Shown: positions 39,791-48,254 of the stretch, piece after piece | Layout: each line of letters begins with the position of its first letter | How positions within the stretch are numbered: position 1 is the first letter of the stretch | Assembly (NCBI GenBank): GCA_023623175.1 | Contig: JAMNXU010000005.1 | Coordinates: forward strand, 1-48,254 | DNA from: Bacillota bacterium | Lineage (GTDB): Bacteria > Bacillota > Clostridia > Acetivibrionales > JAMNXU01 | DNA: 48,254 nt | Direction of reading: 5' to 3' | Position numbers and translations under genes: made by a program | Notes under the pieces: generated by a model | Seen by the model: only the letters and a program-made list of their open reading frames with translations | Told to the model about the DNA's origin: nothing | The model's database searches: none

Positions 39791-40338
39791 TTTAACGTCC
39801 TTTCACGCTTCGTCACCTGCAGGCTGTTATGCTGCATTTCGTGTAATACGAGGGAAAATAATCCTATTTATATTTTATACAACAAAAATCCTTATTTCAA
39901 CTTGTTAGCCGCCAGGACCCCGGTTCATTTAGTCCCGGCATTTTTTGCAGGCAATATGTTCTCAGCCGTAAATGAACTAATTTAATGTTGTCATGACAAC
40001 AGCATCACTGTTTTTTTGTTTCAATACCTTAATGATTATCATATTGTCTTTACAGCCTAACATCCTTATAACTATTTAAATGTCGATTCAGCAAATGACC
40101 TATTTCTCTTTTAAAACTTATTTTCTCAGGTTTTCTTTGAAAAGATTTTTTTTTGGATTTAAACCAAGTGTAAACTTAAATAAAAAGCCGGAAGAATAAA
40201 ACCGGCTTTGGAAATTTAAAACGATCAGGAATAAATCAACAAAAAATTGATTTATTAAATAAATTGATACAAAATTAAATAATGCAGAATTTGCATGGAA
40301 ATAAGAGATAAAAGTCAGCAGAAGCGAAGGATGGTGCC
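39791..40338. other. divergent intergenic region with a 16-bp perfect palindrome and a hairpin
   Basis: This 548-base gap between divergent genes has no convincing ORF. TGTTGTCATGACAACA at 39986-40001 is a perfect 16-bp palindrome, typical of a dimeric repressor site. AAAGCCGG (40184-40191) and CCGGCTTT (40202-40209) form a hairpin whose T run lies on the leftward strand, so it would stop leftward transcription coming from the rluD side. Confidence 0.5.
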
Positions 40339-41232
40339 ATGAAGCTCGAATTCGTAATTGATGACTCATATGACGGCAAAACCGTCAAACATGTACTGAA
40401 AAGCCGTTTTAAAATGTCAGAAAGGCTTGTTAAAAAACTGAAGTACAATAACCGGATTTTGCTCAACTCGGCTCCGGCTTATATCAAGGAAAAAGTCGGC
40501 ACCGGGGATGTGCTCGAGGTTGATATTTCTTTTGAAGAGGAAAGCGAAGGCATAATTCCCCAGGAAATTCCACTGGATATTATATATGAAGATGACTGCC
40601 TCATAGCCGTTGACAAAAATCCAGGCATAGTGGTCCACCCCACCGTCAGCCACCCTTTCGGAACCTTGGCCAACGGCCTTGTACGGTATTTGTCCGGCAA
40701 GGGCATTAATGTGAAGGTACGGCCCGTGAACAGGCTTGACCGTGACACCTCGGGAATTGTTTTATTCGCGCTCAACCAGTATGTGCAGGAAATGCTCGTG
40801 CGACAGATGAAGGAAAACACCTTTATCAAGGAATACCTGGGCATTGTCCACGGCACTCCTACGCCTCGCGAAGGCACCATAGACCTTCCCATAGACAGAA
40901 AACCCGGCAGCATCATGCTCAGGGAAATATCCCCGGGCGGTTATCCCTCCGTAACCCATTATCGCGTTGTCGAAAGCCTGGGAGATTACAGTCTCGTGGA
41001 ATTCAGGCTTAAAACGGGCAGAACCCACCAGATCCGGGTGCACTGCCAGGCAGCGGGCTTTCCATTGCTTGGCGACACCCTTTATTCCGATATTCCAACA
41101 GATCTAATAAGCCGCCAGGCCCTCCATTCCGCCTCCGTTGGGTTTTCCCACCCGATTACGGGAAAACCCGTTGTTATCTGCTCTCCGCTTCCCGAAGACA
41201 TGCGCAGAGTGTTGGAAATATTGAGAAAATAA
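40339..41232 (+). CDS. RluA/RluD-family pseudouridine synthase
   Basis: This 297-residue enzyme isomerises uridines in rRNA or tRNA to pseudouridine. An S4-like N-terminus (HVLKSRFKMSERLVKKLKYN) is followed by the RluA catalytic domain with VDKNPGIVVHPTV, the catalytic Asp in VNRLDRDTSGIVLFA (near residue 133), KEYLGIVHG and LKTGRTHQIRVHCQ. It is rightward, unlike its surroundings, and followed 92 bases later by the MerR gene. The exact target is not determinable from sequence. Confidence 0.9.
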   Translation: MKLEFVIDDSYDGKTVKHVLKSRFKMSERLVKKLKYNNRILLNSAPAYIKEKVGTGDVLEVDISFEEESEGIIPQEIPLDIIYEDDCLIAVDKNPGIVVHPTVSHPFGTLANGLVRYLSGKGINVKVRPVNRLDRDTSGIVLFALNQYVQEMLVRQMKENTFIKEYLGIVHGTPTPREGTIDLPIDRKPGSIMLREISPGGYPSVTHYRVVESLGDYSLVEFRLKTGRTHQIRVHCQAAGFPLLGDTLYSDIPTDLISRQALHSASVGFSHPITGKPVVICSPLPEDMRRVLEILRK

Positions 41233-41324
41233 CGTCGAAAAAGTTTACACATATTAACATTAGTGTTATTATGTATTCAATGATATTTTTTCTTACAAAA
41301 GATACAAATGTCGGAGGTGGACCG

Positions 41325-41888
41325 ATGGAGGTTCTGAAAGACAGGTATACCATCACCGAACTGAGTGAAAGACTGAATGTCACCGACCATGCGCTGCGTT
41401 ATTATGAAAAGGAGCTGAACCTGCCCGTTCCGAAGGATGAAAGGGGCCGGCGGTATTATACGCCCGAACTCGCCAATATATTCTACCAGATAAAAACCAT
41501 GCGCGATGAAGGCCTTGAAATCAGGGCTATCAGGAAAATCCTCGCATCCGAGAACATTATACCGGAGCCCCCTCCCGTAGTCGTAGAATCCGATGAAAAA
41601 TCCCTTGTCACGGTTAAAAAAGACGCAATAGACCCGAAAAAACTCTTTGATGAACTGGAACAGCAGCTTTCCGCGTGTATCAGCAGGGAGGTCAGCTCGG
41701 CAATGGAGCAATTTTCAAAGGAGCTTATGAAAACCAAGCTCGAAATCGGAGCCTGCATCGAAAACAGCGTCCGCAAAATGGAATCGCGCATGGAAAAACA
41801 TTTTGCTGAAGTTGACAGGTTGCTGGGCGACTGGCGCGAAAGACGAAAGGACAGGAAACTGGGTAAATTTTTCGGGATCTTTAAATAA
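41325..41888 (+). CDS. MerR-family transcriptional regulator
   Basis: This 187-residue protein has an N-terminal MerR winged helix (RYTITELSERLNVTDHALRY, YYEKELNLPV, RGRRYYTPELANIF) and a C-terminal coiled coil (about 115-175), ending in a basic segment ERRKDRKLGKFFG. I chose the ATG at 41325, 7 bases after GGAGG. Ligand-binding Cys clusters typical of metal sensors are absent. It resembles the clostridial/Bacillus YfmP/RacA-like architecture of MerR helix-turn-helix plus long coiled coil, which in B. subtilis RacA anchors chromosomes at sporulation. Its position next to spo0A makes this worth noting but does not prove it. Confidence 0.85.
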   Translation: MEVLKDRYTITELSERLNVTDHALRYYEKELNLPVPKDERGRRYYTPELANIFYQIKTMRDEGLEIRAIRKILASENIIPEPPPVVVESDEKSLVTVKKDAIDPKKLFDELEQQLSACISREVSSAMEQFSKELMKTKLEIGACIENSVRKMESRMEKHFAEVDRLLGDWRERRKDRKLGKFFGIFK

Positions 41889-41922
41889 AAACGGCTTTCC
41901 CTCTATCTTCGGAAAGCCGTTT
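41889..41922. terminator. bidirectional terminator shared by merR and spo0A
   Basis: AAACGGCTTTCC (41889-41900) pairs perfectly with GGAAAGCCGTTT (41911-41922). It separates the convergent merR and spo0A genes, and its left arm starts at the merR stop. Confidence 0.85.
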
Positions 41923-41947
41923 GTGTCTTTTAATACTGTACTTTTAT

Positions 41948-42748
41948 TCAGCTCACCTTCATCTGGAGTCTCAGCTTGTCGGCAATCATAGCTATGAACT
42001 CCGAGTTGGTAGGTTTTCCCTTGCTGACATTTATTGTGTATCCAAAAAGCTGGTCTATTGCTTCCGTCTGTCCTCTGCTCCATGCTACTTCAATAGCATG
42101 TCTTATGGCTCTTTCCACGCGGCTCGGAGTGGTGTTGTACTCGCGCGCAATGGTAGGATACAGCTGCTTGGTTATGGAGTTGATCATGTCGAGATCCTTG
42201 ACAACCATGATTATTCCGTCTCTCAAATATTGATAACCCTTGATGTGGGCGGGGACGCCAATCTCATGCATTATACTTGTAACCTGCGCTTCGAGGTTGT
42301 TCATCGTTACCTGGGCGGTGCGCCGCGGCTCAATTTTGCCTTCTGACTTGACGGCCGGCATGGAATTGTTGTCCTTCAGCTGCCTTATCCTCGAAACAAG
42401 CACTTCCATATCGAAAGGCTTCACAACATAATATTCCGCTCCGAGAGCAAGGGCTCTCTGTGTAATCTTGTCCTGGCCGACGGCGGATAAAATGATAAAC
42501 ATCGGCCTTTTTTCCAGCTGCATTGAATTAATCTTTTCAAGTACGCCGAGACCGTCAAGATGCGGCATAATAATGTCGAGAATCGCTATGTCCGGCGTTT
42601 TGGAAGTTATCAGGTCACAGGCTTCTACTCCGTCCCTGGCTATGCCTACAACTTCGATATCTCCCTGATTTCTAAGATACTCGCATAAAATGTCGCCGAA
42701 CTCCCTGTTATCGTCTGCAATAACCACCCGAATTTTTGACGCAGTCAA
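41948..42748 (-). CDS. spo0A: Spo0A, master regulator of sporulation
   Basis: This 266-residue response regulator, when phosphorylated, switches cells into sporulation by binding 0A boxes. The receiver domain has IADDNREF (acidic pocket D12/D13), the phosphoacceptor D58 in [12 protein letters not shown] and the conserved Lys in [10 protein letters not shown]. The C-terminal Spo0A effector domain contains [20 protein letters not shown], the recognition helix [17 protein letters not shown] and [18 protein letters not shown] chose the TTG at 42748, 6 bases after GGGGGAG, because it gives the family's normal length; the upstream ATG at 42781 lacks a ribosome-binding site. A perfect 0A box lies about 95 bases upstream, suggesting autoregulation. 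Confidence 0.95.
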   Translation of the reverse strand: MTASKIRVVIADDNREFGDILCEYLRNQGDIEVVGIARDGVEACDLITSKTPDIAILDIIMPHLDGLGVLEKINSMQLEKRPMFIILSAVGQDKITQRALALGAEYYVVKPFDMEVLVSRIRQLKDNNSMPAVKSEGKIEPRRTAQVTMNNLEAQVTSIMHEIGVPAHIKGYQYLRDGIIMVVKDLDMINSITKQLYPTIAREYNTTPSRVERAIRHAIEVAWSRGQTEAIDQLFGYTINVSKGKPTNSEFIAMIADKLRLQMKVS

Positions 42749-42843
42749 AGTATACTCCCCCTTTTTGAAAAATAAAAACAAAATAAAAATAATGAACTTT
42801 GTTTTGTAATTTTTGCTGTGCCTGTAAATAATTATATTTATGA

Positions 42844-42850
42844 TTCGACA
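42844..42850 (-). promoter_or_regulatory. 0A box upstream of spo0A
   Basis: TGTCGAA on the leftward strand is an exact match to the Spo0A-binding core. It is the expected place for feedback control of spo0A. Confidence 0.65.
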
Positions 42851-43004
42851 TTATTTCAAGAAGATTTTGCTATTTTTATGAAATAGTAGTATTGCATGAA
42901 TATGTATACAGCAATTTTTGCGGTTTTCGGGCTTTTAATGTTTTTTTCCCTCAAACAGTTTTTCCCGAAAATTTCCTGTAAATTTCATTAAAGAGGGGGA
43001 AAAA

Positions 43005-43020
43005 GGGGGACGGTTCTACA
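43005..43020. repeat. half copy of the GGGACGG interspersed repeat
   Basis: GGGGGACGGTTCTACA followed by GTTCTACA matches one arm of the 9848-9905 family; the closing TGTCCC arm is missing. It lies between spo0A and spoIVB, about 50 bases past the spoIVB stop. The remaining gap 42782-43068 contains only the spo0A leader. Confidence 0.5.
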
Positions 43021-43068
43021 GTTCTACAAAATTTCATAAATTCTAACTACTACTTGACGAAATGCATA

Positions 43069-44427
43069 CTATCCCGCAGTGGCCAACCCTCCGTCCCCTG
43101 TCGTTTCAACGCATTCAGCCGCCTTTTTAAGCATCCATTCAATATATATCCCGTATCCGCGTGTAGGATCATTTACAAGTACATGGGTGACCGCGCCGAT
43201 GATCCTGCCGTCCTGGATTATGGGACTTCCCGACATGCCCTGAACAATGCCCCCCGTATTCTCCAGGAGCCTTTTATCGGTAATTTTTAAAACCATTCCT
43301 TTTGAGCCCGTAAAACTCTGCTTGGTTGTTTTCACTATCTCAATATCGTATTCCTCTACTTTTTTTCCCGAAATATTTGCCAGTATTTTAGCCGGTCCGA
43401 CTTTTATCTGGTGCCTTAACCCGATGGGATACTGTTTTCCCGGGAAAAGGCGCGTGAAATTTTCGTAAAATACGCCGTATATGCCGTATTCAGTGTTTTT
43501 CAGTATTGAACCCAGTTTTTTCTTGCCTTCTACAAAGACACCCTTCAATTCACCGGGCGACCCTGCCTTGCCCTTTACCACCGACAGTATGTTGGATTCC
43601 AGCAGTTCCCCCTCTTTAACGGGCATGAGCGTGCCCGTATCCACGTCGGTTATTCCGTGACCGAGAGCCCCGAAAGTTCGCGTCTCGGGGTCATAGAAAG
43701 TCAATGTGCCGATTCCCGCCGTGCTGTCCCTGACCCACATGCCCAGGCGGTATCTGTCGTCATTTTTTGAAAGCACGGGATACACCGTTGTTTCCATAAG
43801 TGTATTCCCTCTCATGTATTTTATGGCTATTCCCTTTCCGCGGCTTTTTTCAATTTCTTCTATCAATTCGTCGGTGTCATATATTTTCCTGTTGTTGACT
43901 TCAACAATCAGGTCGCCGGCCTTTATATTGCCGTCTTTTACGGGCTGTTTCCTTCCTTCCGCTGTCTCGACATCGGAAACCCCGATTACAAGGATGCCGT
44001 CGAGTTTCAGCCGGACGCCGACAGTGTTGCCGCAGGCCATAATCTTTTTATCGGGCACTATGTCCACCTGCATGGTTTTTATCGGAATCAGCCCGAGAAT
44101 TTTCATGCTGAGACCTACGGTCCCCTGCTTTACTGCTTTCAGAGAAAAGGATCTTGAACGCTTCAGGGACGCTGCTTCATTTACAGGCAATGCAGATTCA
44201 TTCATCGGCCTTTCATTGCTTTTCAGCGCTACAATACCTGATTTATCCGCTTTTATGCTGACAAAAAGAAAGCTTTTCCAGTTGTATACGTACTCCCTGC
44301 CCTCGAGCAGCGTAATTCTCCCCGGAACCATTGTGAATATCCTTATATATCCCGCAGCCATTACCGCGGTGCATATTGACAAAAAAATAAAAAAACGTTT
44401 CATAGTCTTTTTCGAAGAAATCACCAT
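43069..44427 (-). CDS. spoIVB: SpoIVB serine peptidase
   Basis: SpoIVB (family S55) is made in the forespore, crosses into the space between membranes and triggers pro-sigma-K processing. The chain (452 residues from the chosen start) has an N-terminal membrane anchor (FFIFLSICTAVMAAGYIRIF), a PDZ domain (about 145-225; GVSDVETAEGRKQPVKDG, IKAGDLIVEVNN) and the S55 peptidase domain with catalytic His in GALGHGITD and Ser in GIVQGMSGSPII. I chose the ATG at 44427, 7 bases after GGGAG; the open frame upstream to 44496 lacks a site. The order spo0A-spoIVB-recN is standard. Confidence 0.95.
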   Translation of the reverse strand: MVISSKKTMKRFFIFLSICTAVMAAGYIRIFTMVPGRITLLEGREYVYNWKSFLFVSIKADKSGIVALKSNERPMNESALPVNEAASLKRSRSFSLKAVKQGTVGLSMKILGLIPIKTMQVDIVPDKKIMACGNTVGVRLKLDGILVIGVSDVETAEGRKQPVKDGNIKAGDLIVEVNNRKIYDTDELIEEIEKSRGKGIAIKYMRGNTLMETTVYPVLSKNDDRYRLGMWVRDSTAGIGTLTFYDPETRTFGALGHGITDVDTGTLMPVKEGELLESNILSVVKGKAGSPGELKGVFVEGKKKLGSILKNTEYGIYGVFYENFTRLFPGKQYPIGLRHQIKVGPAKILANISGKKVEEYDIEIVKTTKQSFTGSKGMVLKITDKRLLENTGGIVQGMSGSPIIQDGRIIGAVTHVLVNDPTRGYGIYIEWMLKKAAECVETTGDGGLATAG

Positions 44428-44496
44428 ATCACACTCCCAACAACCTTCGTCAGGAAAAAAAACGACACTGCACTTTACAACTCTTAAAATTAGCAC

Positions 44497-44832
44497 GCGC
44501 GCGGTTTATTATTCAGACATATTAAGGCACGGCAGACATATTGAAGTTTGAGAGACAAATTGAAGCCAGGAAATCATCAAAATACAGCGCAAAATTATGT
44601 AAATAATATTGGTATTCTGAAAATGAAAGTAAAGATATATCCGGTTTTTATTCAGGGAATATGGAAATATCAGGGCCGGAGATAATTGGGACCTGCTCAG
44701 GAAATTACTGAAATCAAAAGGACTGAAATAAAGAAAAATGAATTAAAAATGTACTAAAAAACAAATAAAATGAATTAAAAAACAAATTAAACCAAGAGAA
44801 ATAAAAGACTTGATAAAAATACCTGTTTAAAA
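44497..44832. other. intergenic region between spoIVB and recN
   Basis: This stretch is AT-rich, especially near recN where AAATGAATTAAAAA-type segments recur. No gene, hairpin or recognisable regulatory site was found apart from the recN terminator at its end; it should contain the forespore promoter of spoIVB. Confidence 0.4.
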
Positions 44833-44861
44833 TAAATAAAAAAAACCGGGTTCATCCGGTT
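44833..44861 (-). terminator. recN terminator overlapping the stop codon
   Basis: On the leftward strand AACCGG and CCGGTT pair around the TGA stop codon of recN (in the loop) and are followed by TTTTTTATTT. The terminator is thus partly inside the gene end. Confidence 0.8.
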
Positions 44862-46591
44862 TTTCGCTTTTCGGCCAGTATCCTGTTTTTAACGGCTTTT
44901 GAAATCTCCAGTATTTCCTCGGAATGCTTCATTGTTATGTCCGATGTGGACGATCCGCCCAGGAGACGCGCTATTTCGTCCCTCCTGTCGGCGCCTTCCA
45001 AAACCTTGACAACTGTTCGCGTCGAATTGTCGTGTGTAACTTTTTCTATAAGAAAATGCCTGTCCGCCATGCATGCAATCTGTGTAAGATGCGTCACGCA
45101 CAGCACCTGTCGTCCCGTTGATATGAAAAACAGCTTTTCTCCCACCGTTTGGGCGGTTTTGCCGCTGATGCCGGTATCGATCTCATCAAAAACGAGAACG
45201 GGGACCCCGTCAATGTCAGCAAGAATGGTTTTTATCGCAAGCATCACCCTTGACATTTCTCCGCCGGAGGCTATGCGGGCGAGCGGCTTCAGGGGTTCCC
45301 CTGCATTGGCGGAAAACATGAATTCAACGGAATCAAGGCCGTTTTGGGTAAATTCGGCCGGGCCGGATCCCCGGCTGTCATTGAAAACAATACCAACCTT
45401 GAACCGGGCATTTTTAAACTGTAACTGCCTGAGCTCACCCTCAATTTTTTCCTCAAGAAACCGGGCAGCTTCAAGCCTGGATTCATGCAGCTTTTGAGCG
45501 GTTTTATAAAGCTTTTCCTCCGTTTCAGCCAGATCCCGCTCAAGCTGCCCGATCCTTTCCGTGCTTTCCTCAAGCTCCGTTAGCTCCCGTTCGCACTTTT
45601 CGCAGTATTCTAGCACTTCCTCTATGGATTTCCCATATTTACGCTTTAACCGGAATATTAAATCGAGCCTTTCCTCGATGCTGTCGAGCATTCCGGGCTC
45701 AAATTCGACACTGTCCCTTTCGCGCCTTATATCTTCGGCAACGTCGGTCAATTGATATATAGCGTCTTCGAGCCTGCTCCGCAGCTTTTCAAACCTCTCG
45801 TCGTAAGCGCAAATGCCGGAAATGTCCGTGAGGGCGTCGTTGGCCAGGTCCAGCGCCGCGCCCCTTCTGCCGCCCGTATAAAGCAAATCGTAGGCCGACG
45901 AAAGCGAGGAAAGTATTTTCTCCGCGTTGGCAAGATAGGTCCTCTGCCTGTTCAGTTCCTCTTCCTCGCCGGACCTGATCGCCGACTTTTTTATCTCGTC
46001 AACCTGGTACCGGAGCAGGTCAATGCGCCTTTCCCTCTCGCCCGGGTCTCCTGTCAAATCCCTCAGTTTTTTTCTTACCTGGCGGTATTTATCAAGAATA
46101 TCATCATATTCGCGCTTAATTGATGCAATTTGCTCTCCGGCAAAGGAATCGAGCAGGAGAATATGGTTTTCCGTTTTTAAAAGAGACTGGCTGTCATGCT
46201 GCCCGTGAAGATCGACAAGACGAGATGAAAAATCCCTGAGTACAGATGCTGTCACCATTCTGCCGTTAACGCGGCAGACGCTTTTACCTGCCGTCGACAG
46301 CTCCCTTGACAATATGAGCGTGCCGTCGCTTTCCGCATCTATGCCCAGGCTTTCAAACAAATCTTCAAACCGTTCATTATCAACCCTAAAAACAGCTTCA
46401 ACAAATGCCCTGTCGGCCCCGGTCCTTATAATGTCCCTCGATATTCTTTCTCCGAGAATGGCGCTTAAAGAATCAATAATAATCGATTTCCCCGCGCCGG
46501 TTTCACCGGTGAGGACATTCAGACCTTCGCCAAACTCAAGGCACACGTGTTCTATGAGAGCAATGTTCCGGATTTCAAGCTGTAAGAGCAT
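44852..46591 (-). CDS. recN: RecN DNA-repair ATPase
   Basis: This 579-residue SMC-like protein acts early at double-strand breaks. Walker A is GETGAGKS at 29-36. The central region (about 150-360) is long coiled coil. The ABC signature is in RIASGGEMSRVMLAIK, Walker B in VPVLVFDEIDTGISG, and the family H-loop region in VLCVTHLTQIACMADRH. Length is near the RecN norm of about 550-570. ArgR is encoded 27 bases upstream. Confidence 0.95.
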   Translation of the reverse strand: MLLQLEIRNIALIEHVCLEFGEGLNVLTGETGAGKSIIIDSLSAILGERISRDIIRTGADRAFVEAVFRVDNERFEDLFESLGIDAESDGTLILSRELSTAGKSVCRVNGRMVTASVLRDFSSRLVDLHGQHDSQSLLKTENHILLLDSFAGEQIASIKREYDDILDKYRQVRKKLRDLTGDPGERERRIDLLRYQVDEIKKSAIRSGEEEELNRQRTYLANAEKILSSLSSAYDLLYTGGRRGAALDLANDALTDISGICAYDERFEKLRSRLEDAIYQLTDVAEDIRRERDSVEFEPGMLDSIEERLDLIFRLKRKYGKSIEEVLEYCEKCERELTELEESTERIGQLERDLAETEEKLYKTAQKLHESRLEAARFLEEKIEGELRQLQFKNARFKVGIVFNDSRGSGPAEFTQNGLDSVEFMFSANAGEPLKPLARIASGGEMSRVMLAIKTILADIDGVPVLVFDEIDTGISGKTAQTVGEKLFFISTGRQVLCVTHLTQIACMADRHFLIEKVTHDNSTRTVVKVLEGADRRDEIARLLGGSSTSDITMKHSEEILEISKAVKNRILAEKRKTG

Positions 46592-46618
46592 TAATTAATG
46601 CCTCCAAATCAGCATTGT

Positions 46619-47098
46619 TTATTGATCGCTGCCGGAGCCGGCATCGCTGCTTCCGATTATTCTGTTGAATTTATCGACTATGGCTTCCGCAAACCTTTCA
46701 GCCCTGCATACTATCATGATTGTATCGTCTCCCGCAATGGTCCCCAGGATTTCCCCCCAGTTCAGGGAATCAATGGAGGAAGCAGCCGCCTGGGCCATGC
46801 CGGGAAGAGTCTTGACCACCACGATGTTGTTTGCAAAATCCACTGAAACCACGGATTCCCTGAATACCGTCATCAGCTTGCTGGAAATGCTGCCGGAAGT
46901 GTGTCCCATGGGAGCGTACTTGTAGCGGCCGTCAGGCGTCATTACCTTGATGAGGCGCAGTTCCTTGATATCCCGCGACACCGTGGCCTGGGTAACGTCC
47001 ATGCCCATTTTTTTCAGCCTGTCCACGATCTCTTCCTGGGTCTCAATAACTTCGCTCTCTATTATTTCCAAGATCTTGCTCTGGCGGTTATATTTCAT
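46619..47098 (-). CDS. argR: arginine repressor ArgR
   Basis: This 159-residue regulator of arginine metabolism has the N-terminal winged helix (QEEIVDRLKKMGMDVTQATV, SRDIKELRLIKV) and the C-terminal hexamerisation/arginine-binding domain with TLPGMAQAAASSID and the GTIAGDDTIMIVCR motif, whose paired Asp contacts arginine. It overlaps the end of nadK by 11 bases. In clostridia the nadK-argR-recN linkage is conserved. Confidence 0.95.
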   Translation of the reverse strand: MKYNRQSKILEIIESEVIETQEEIVDRLKKMGMDVTQATVSRDIKELRLIKVMTPDGRYKYAPMGHTSGSISSKLMTVFRESVVSVDFANNIVVVKTLPGMAQAAASSIDSLNWGEILGTIAGDDTIMIVCRAERFAEAIVDKFNRIIGSSDAGSGSDQ

Positions 47099-47975
47099 CT
47101 TTTCTCCAATCCTCTCCCCTGTTATAAATTTTACTGCGCAATATGTTGAAGAAACTGTATGAATGGATTTTTACCATCCTTACCTTGTGAGAAGCTTTCC
47201 TGACATGTATTGTATCACCGCTTTGGGCTTCATATCCCTTTTGCCCGTCCACGGTAACCATGGCTGAAAGGCCGTAGTTTTTATCCACCGTAACTTCTAT
47301 TTCCCTGTCGCCCGTCGTGATAAACGATCTCGAATACAGGATATGGGGGCATATGGGGGTGATTATCATAATATCCATGTCAGGCTCAACAATCGGTCCC
47401 CCGGCTGACAGCGAATAGGCCGTTGAACCTGTCGGGCTGGAAATGATAATTCCGTCGCCGGGAAATGAATCAATAAAATCGCCGTTTATACATGTCCTAA
47501 GATGAAGAATCCTCGAAAGAGCCTTTCTTGAAATCACAACGTCATTGAGTGCAAAATCCCTGGCAATTTCCCTTCCGTCCCTGACGAGCCTTGATTCCAG
47601 CATCATTCTTTCTTCTATCCTGTATTTGCCGGCAAGCACCAGGTCGACGGCTTCGTTAATTTCATTCCTGTCAACATCCGTCAGGAAACCCAGGCTCCCG
47701 AGGTTTACTCCCAGGATCGGCGTGCCGCTGGCATAGGCCTTCCTTGCAGCCTTCAGAAAAGTACCGTCCCCGCCGACCGTCATCACGACGTCACACATCC
47801 TGAAAAGTTCTCTATCATCGCAAACAACGGGATCGACTTTCAGATCCAGTCCTGACGCTATACGGGGATCAAGTATGATTGAGCCGCCGCGTTTAATGAT
47901 CCGGTCGGCGATAATTCGTGTATATTCAAGGTTCCTGTCCTTGTCCTCATTAACGAACAATCCTATTTTTTTCAT
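47088..47975 (-). CDS. nadK: NAD kinase
   Basis: This 295-residue cytoplasmic enzyme phosphorylates NAD to NADP. It has MTVGGDGTFLKAARKA (GGDGT nucleotide motif), NLGSLGFLTDVDRNE, NDVVISRKALSRIL, and the DGIIISSPTGSTAYSLSAGGP signature split across residues 175-195. I chose the ATG at 47975, 4 bases after AGAGG, where family homology (MKKIGLFVNEDKD) begins; the frame is open for 24 more codons upstream without a site. It heads the operon with argR and recN. Confidence 0.95.
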   Translation of the reverse strand: MKKIGLFVNEDKDRNLEYTRIIADRIIKRGGSIILDPRIASGLDLKVDPVVCDDRELFRMCDVVMTVGGDGTFLKAARKAYASGTPILGVNLGSLGFLTDVDRNEINEAVDLVLAGKYRIEERMMLESRLVRDGREIARDFALNDVVISRKALSRILHLRTCINGDFIDSFPGDGIIISSPTGSTAYSLSAGGPIVEPDMDIMIITPICPHILYSRSFITTGDREIEVTVDKNYGLSAMVTVDGQKGYEAQSGDTIHVRKASHKVRMVKIHSYSFFNILRSKIYNRGEDWRKDEI

Positions 47976-48095
47976 TACGCCTCTCATACCATTAAAATAC
48001 CATTTTTTTAAGCAGCACGAACAACAGATGTCAACGAATGACGGCATTAACTGTCAAACGCCGGTTATGCGTTATACATAAACAATCATACGTTA

Positions 48096-48124
48096 ATTAT
48101 ATACAAAAAGTAAAAAAAGTACAA
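48096..48124 (-). promoter_or_regulatory. candidate promoter of the nadK-argR-recN operon
   Basis: On the leftward strand TTGTAC (48119-48124) and TATAAT (48096-48101) are 17 bases apart, about 120 bases before the nadK ATG. No other gene was found between 47976 and the right edge. Confidence 0.6.
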
Positions 48125-48254
48125 TTGCCGTACTTTCAAACGATAGTGTCAAGTTGTTGTAGGATAATTAAAGTTAAAGGTATCCCCTATCCTTTTGATA
48201 CAAACCAGCTATATAGCATACCCGCTCCGTTGTATGCCTTTTAATATAGTTGAT

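Overview
The window is a stretch of chromosome from a spore-forming, Gram-positive anaerobe of the class Clostridia. The evidence is spo0A next to spoIVB, recN, argR and nadK in the usual clostridial order, a ylm/divIVA/ileS division cluster with a T-box, a yteA-type sporulation protein, a cotJC remnant, and S-layer-homology and O-mannosyltransferase surface genes. Codon use and layout suggest a relative of Acetivibrio/Ruminiclostridium/Thermoclostridium, but the genus is an inference.

Positions 1 to about 6,797 are strikingly AT-rich and belong to a mobile element that runs off the left edge. Its leftward genes are a scaffold-like coiled-coil protein, an SU10-type major capsid protein, an XRE regulator, small proteins, a DUF5659-like protein and a large replication protein that joins an archaeo-eukaryotic-primase domain to a CHC2-like zinc finger. 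No portal, terminase or tail gene is visible. To the right of the capsid genes lie a tRNA 3'-end-like fragment inside a larger palindrome, a six-copy hairpin array with about 108-bp periodicity and alternating spacer types, a nested hairpin and a rightward terminator. The element abuts codon-level homology to the C-terminal two thirds of cotJC (spore-coat manganese catalase). It therefore appears to interrupt a sporulation gene, as skin-like elements do.

From 7 to 18 kb the chromosome carries a BlaI/BlaR1-like pair whose sensor ends in an Asp-box beta-propeller, a PAS-AraC regulator, interspersed GGGACGG palindromic repeats, a very large surface protein with three SLH domains that is split by a frameshift, a possible small ORF, and a secreted thermonuclease.

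From 18.5 to 27.7 kb is a leftward protein-glycosylation operon: two polyprenyl-phosphate glycosyltransferases, a multi-pass GT-C-like protein, a membrane-anchored carbohydrate-binding-like protein, and a giant protein that fuses that same kind of module to two GT-C glycosyltransferase units. These could together build and attach sugars to surface proteins such as the SLH protein. A Cu/Zn superoxide dismutase, yteA and aroB follow.

From 30.6 to 39.8 kb is the division/translation cluster ileS (with T-box), divIVA, ylmH, yggT, sepF, yggS, an HlyD-like protein and an aluminium-resistance-family PLP enzyme. Two rightward genes (an RluA-family pseudouridine synthase and a MerR regulator) converge on spo0A through a shared terminator. 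The right end is the sporulation/DNA-repair/arginine/NAD cluster spo0A, spoIVB, recN, argR, nadK.
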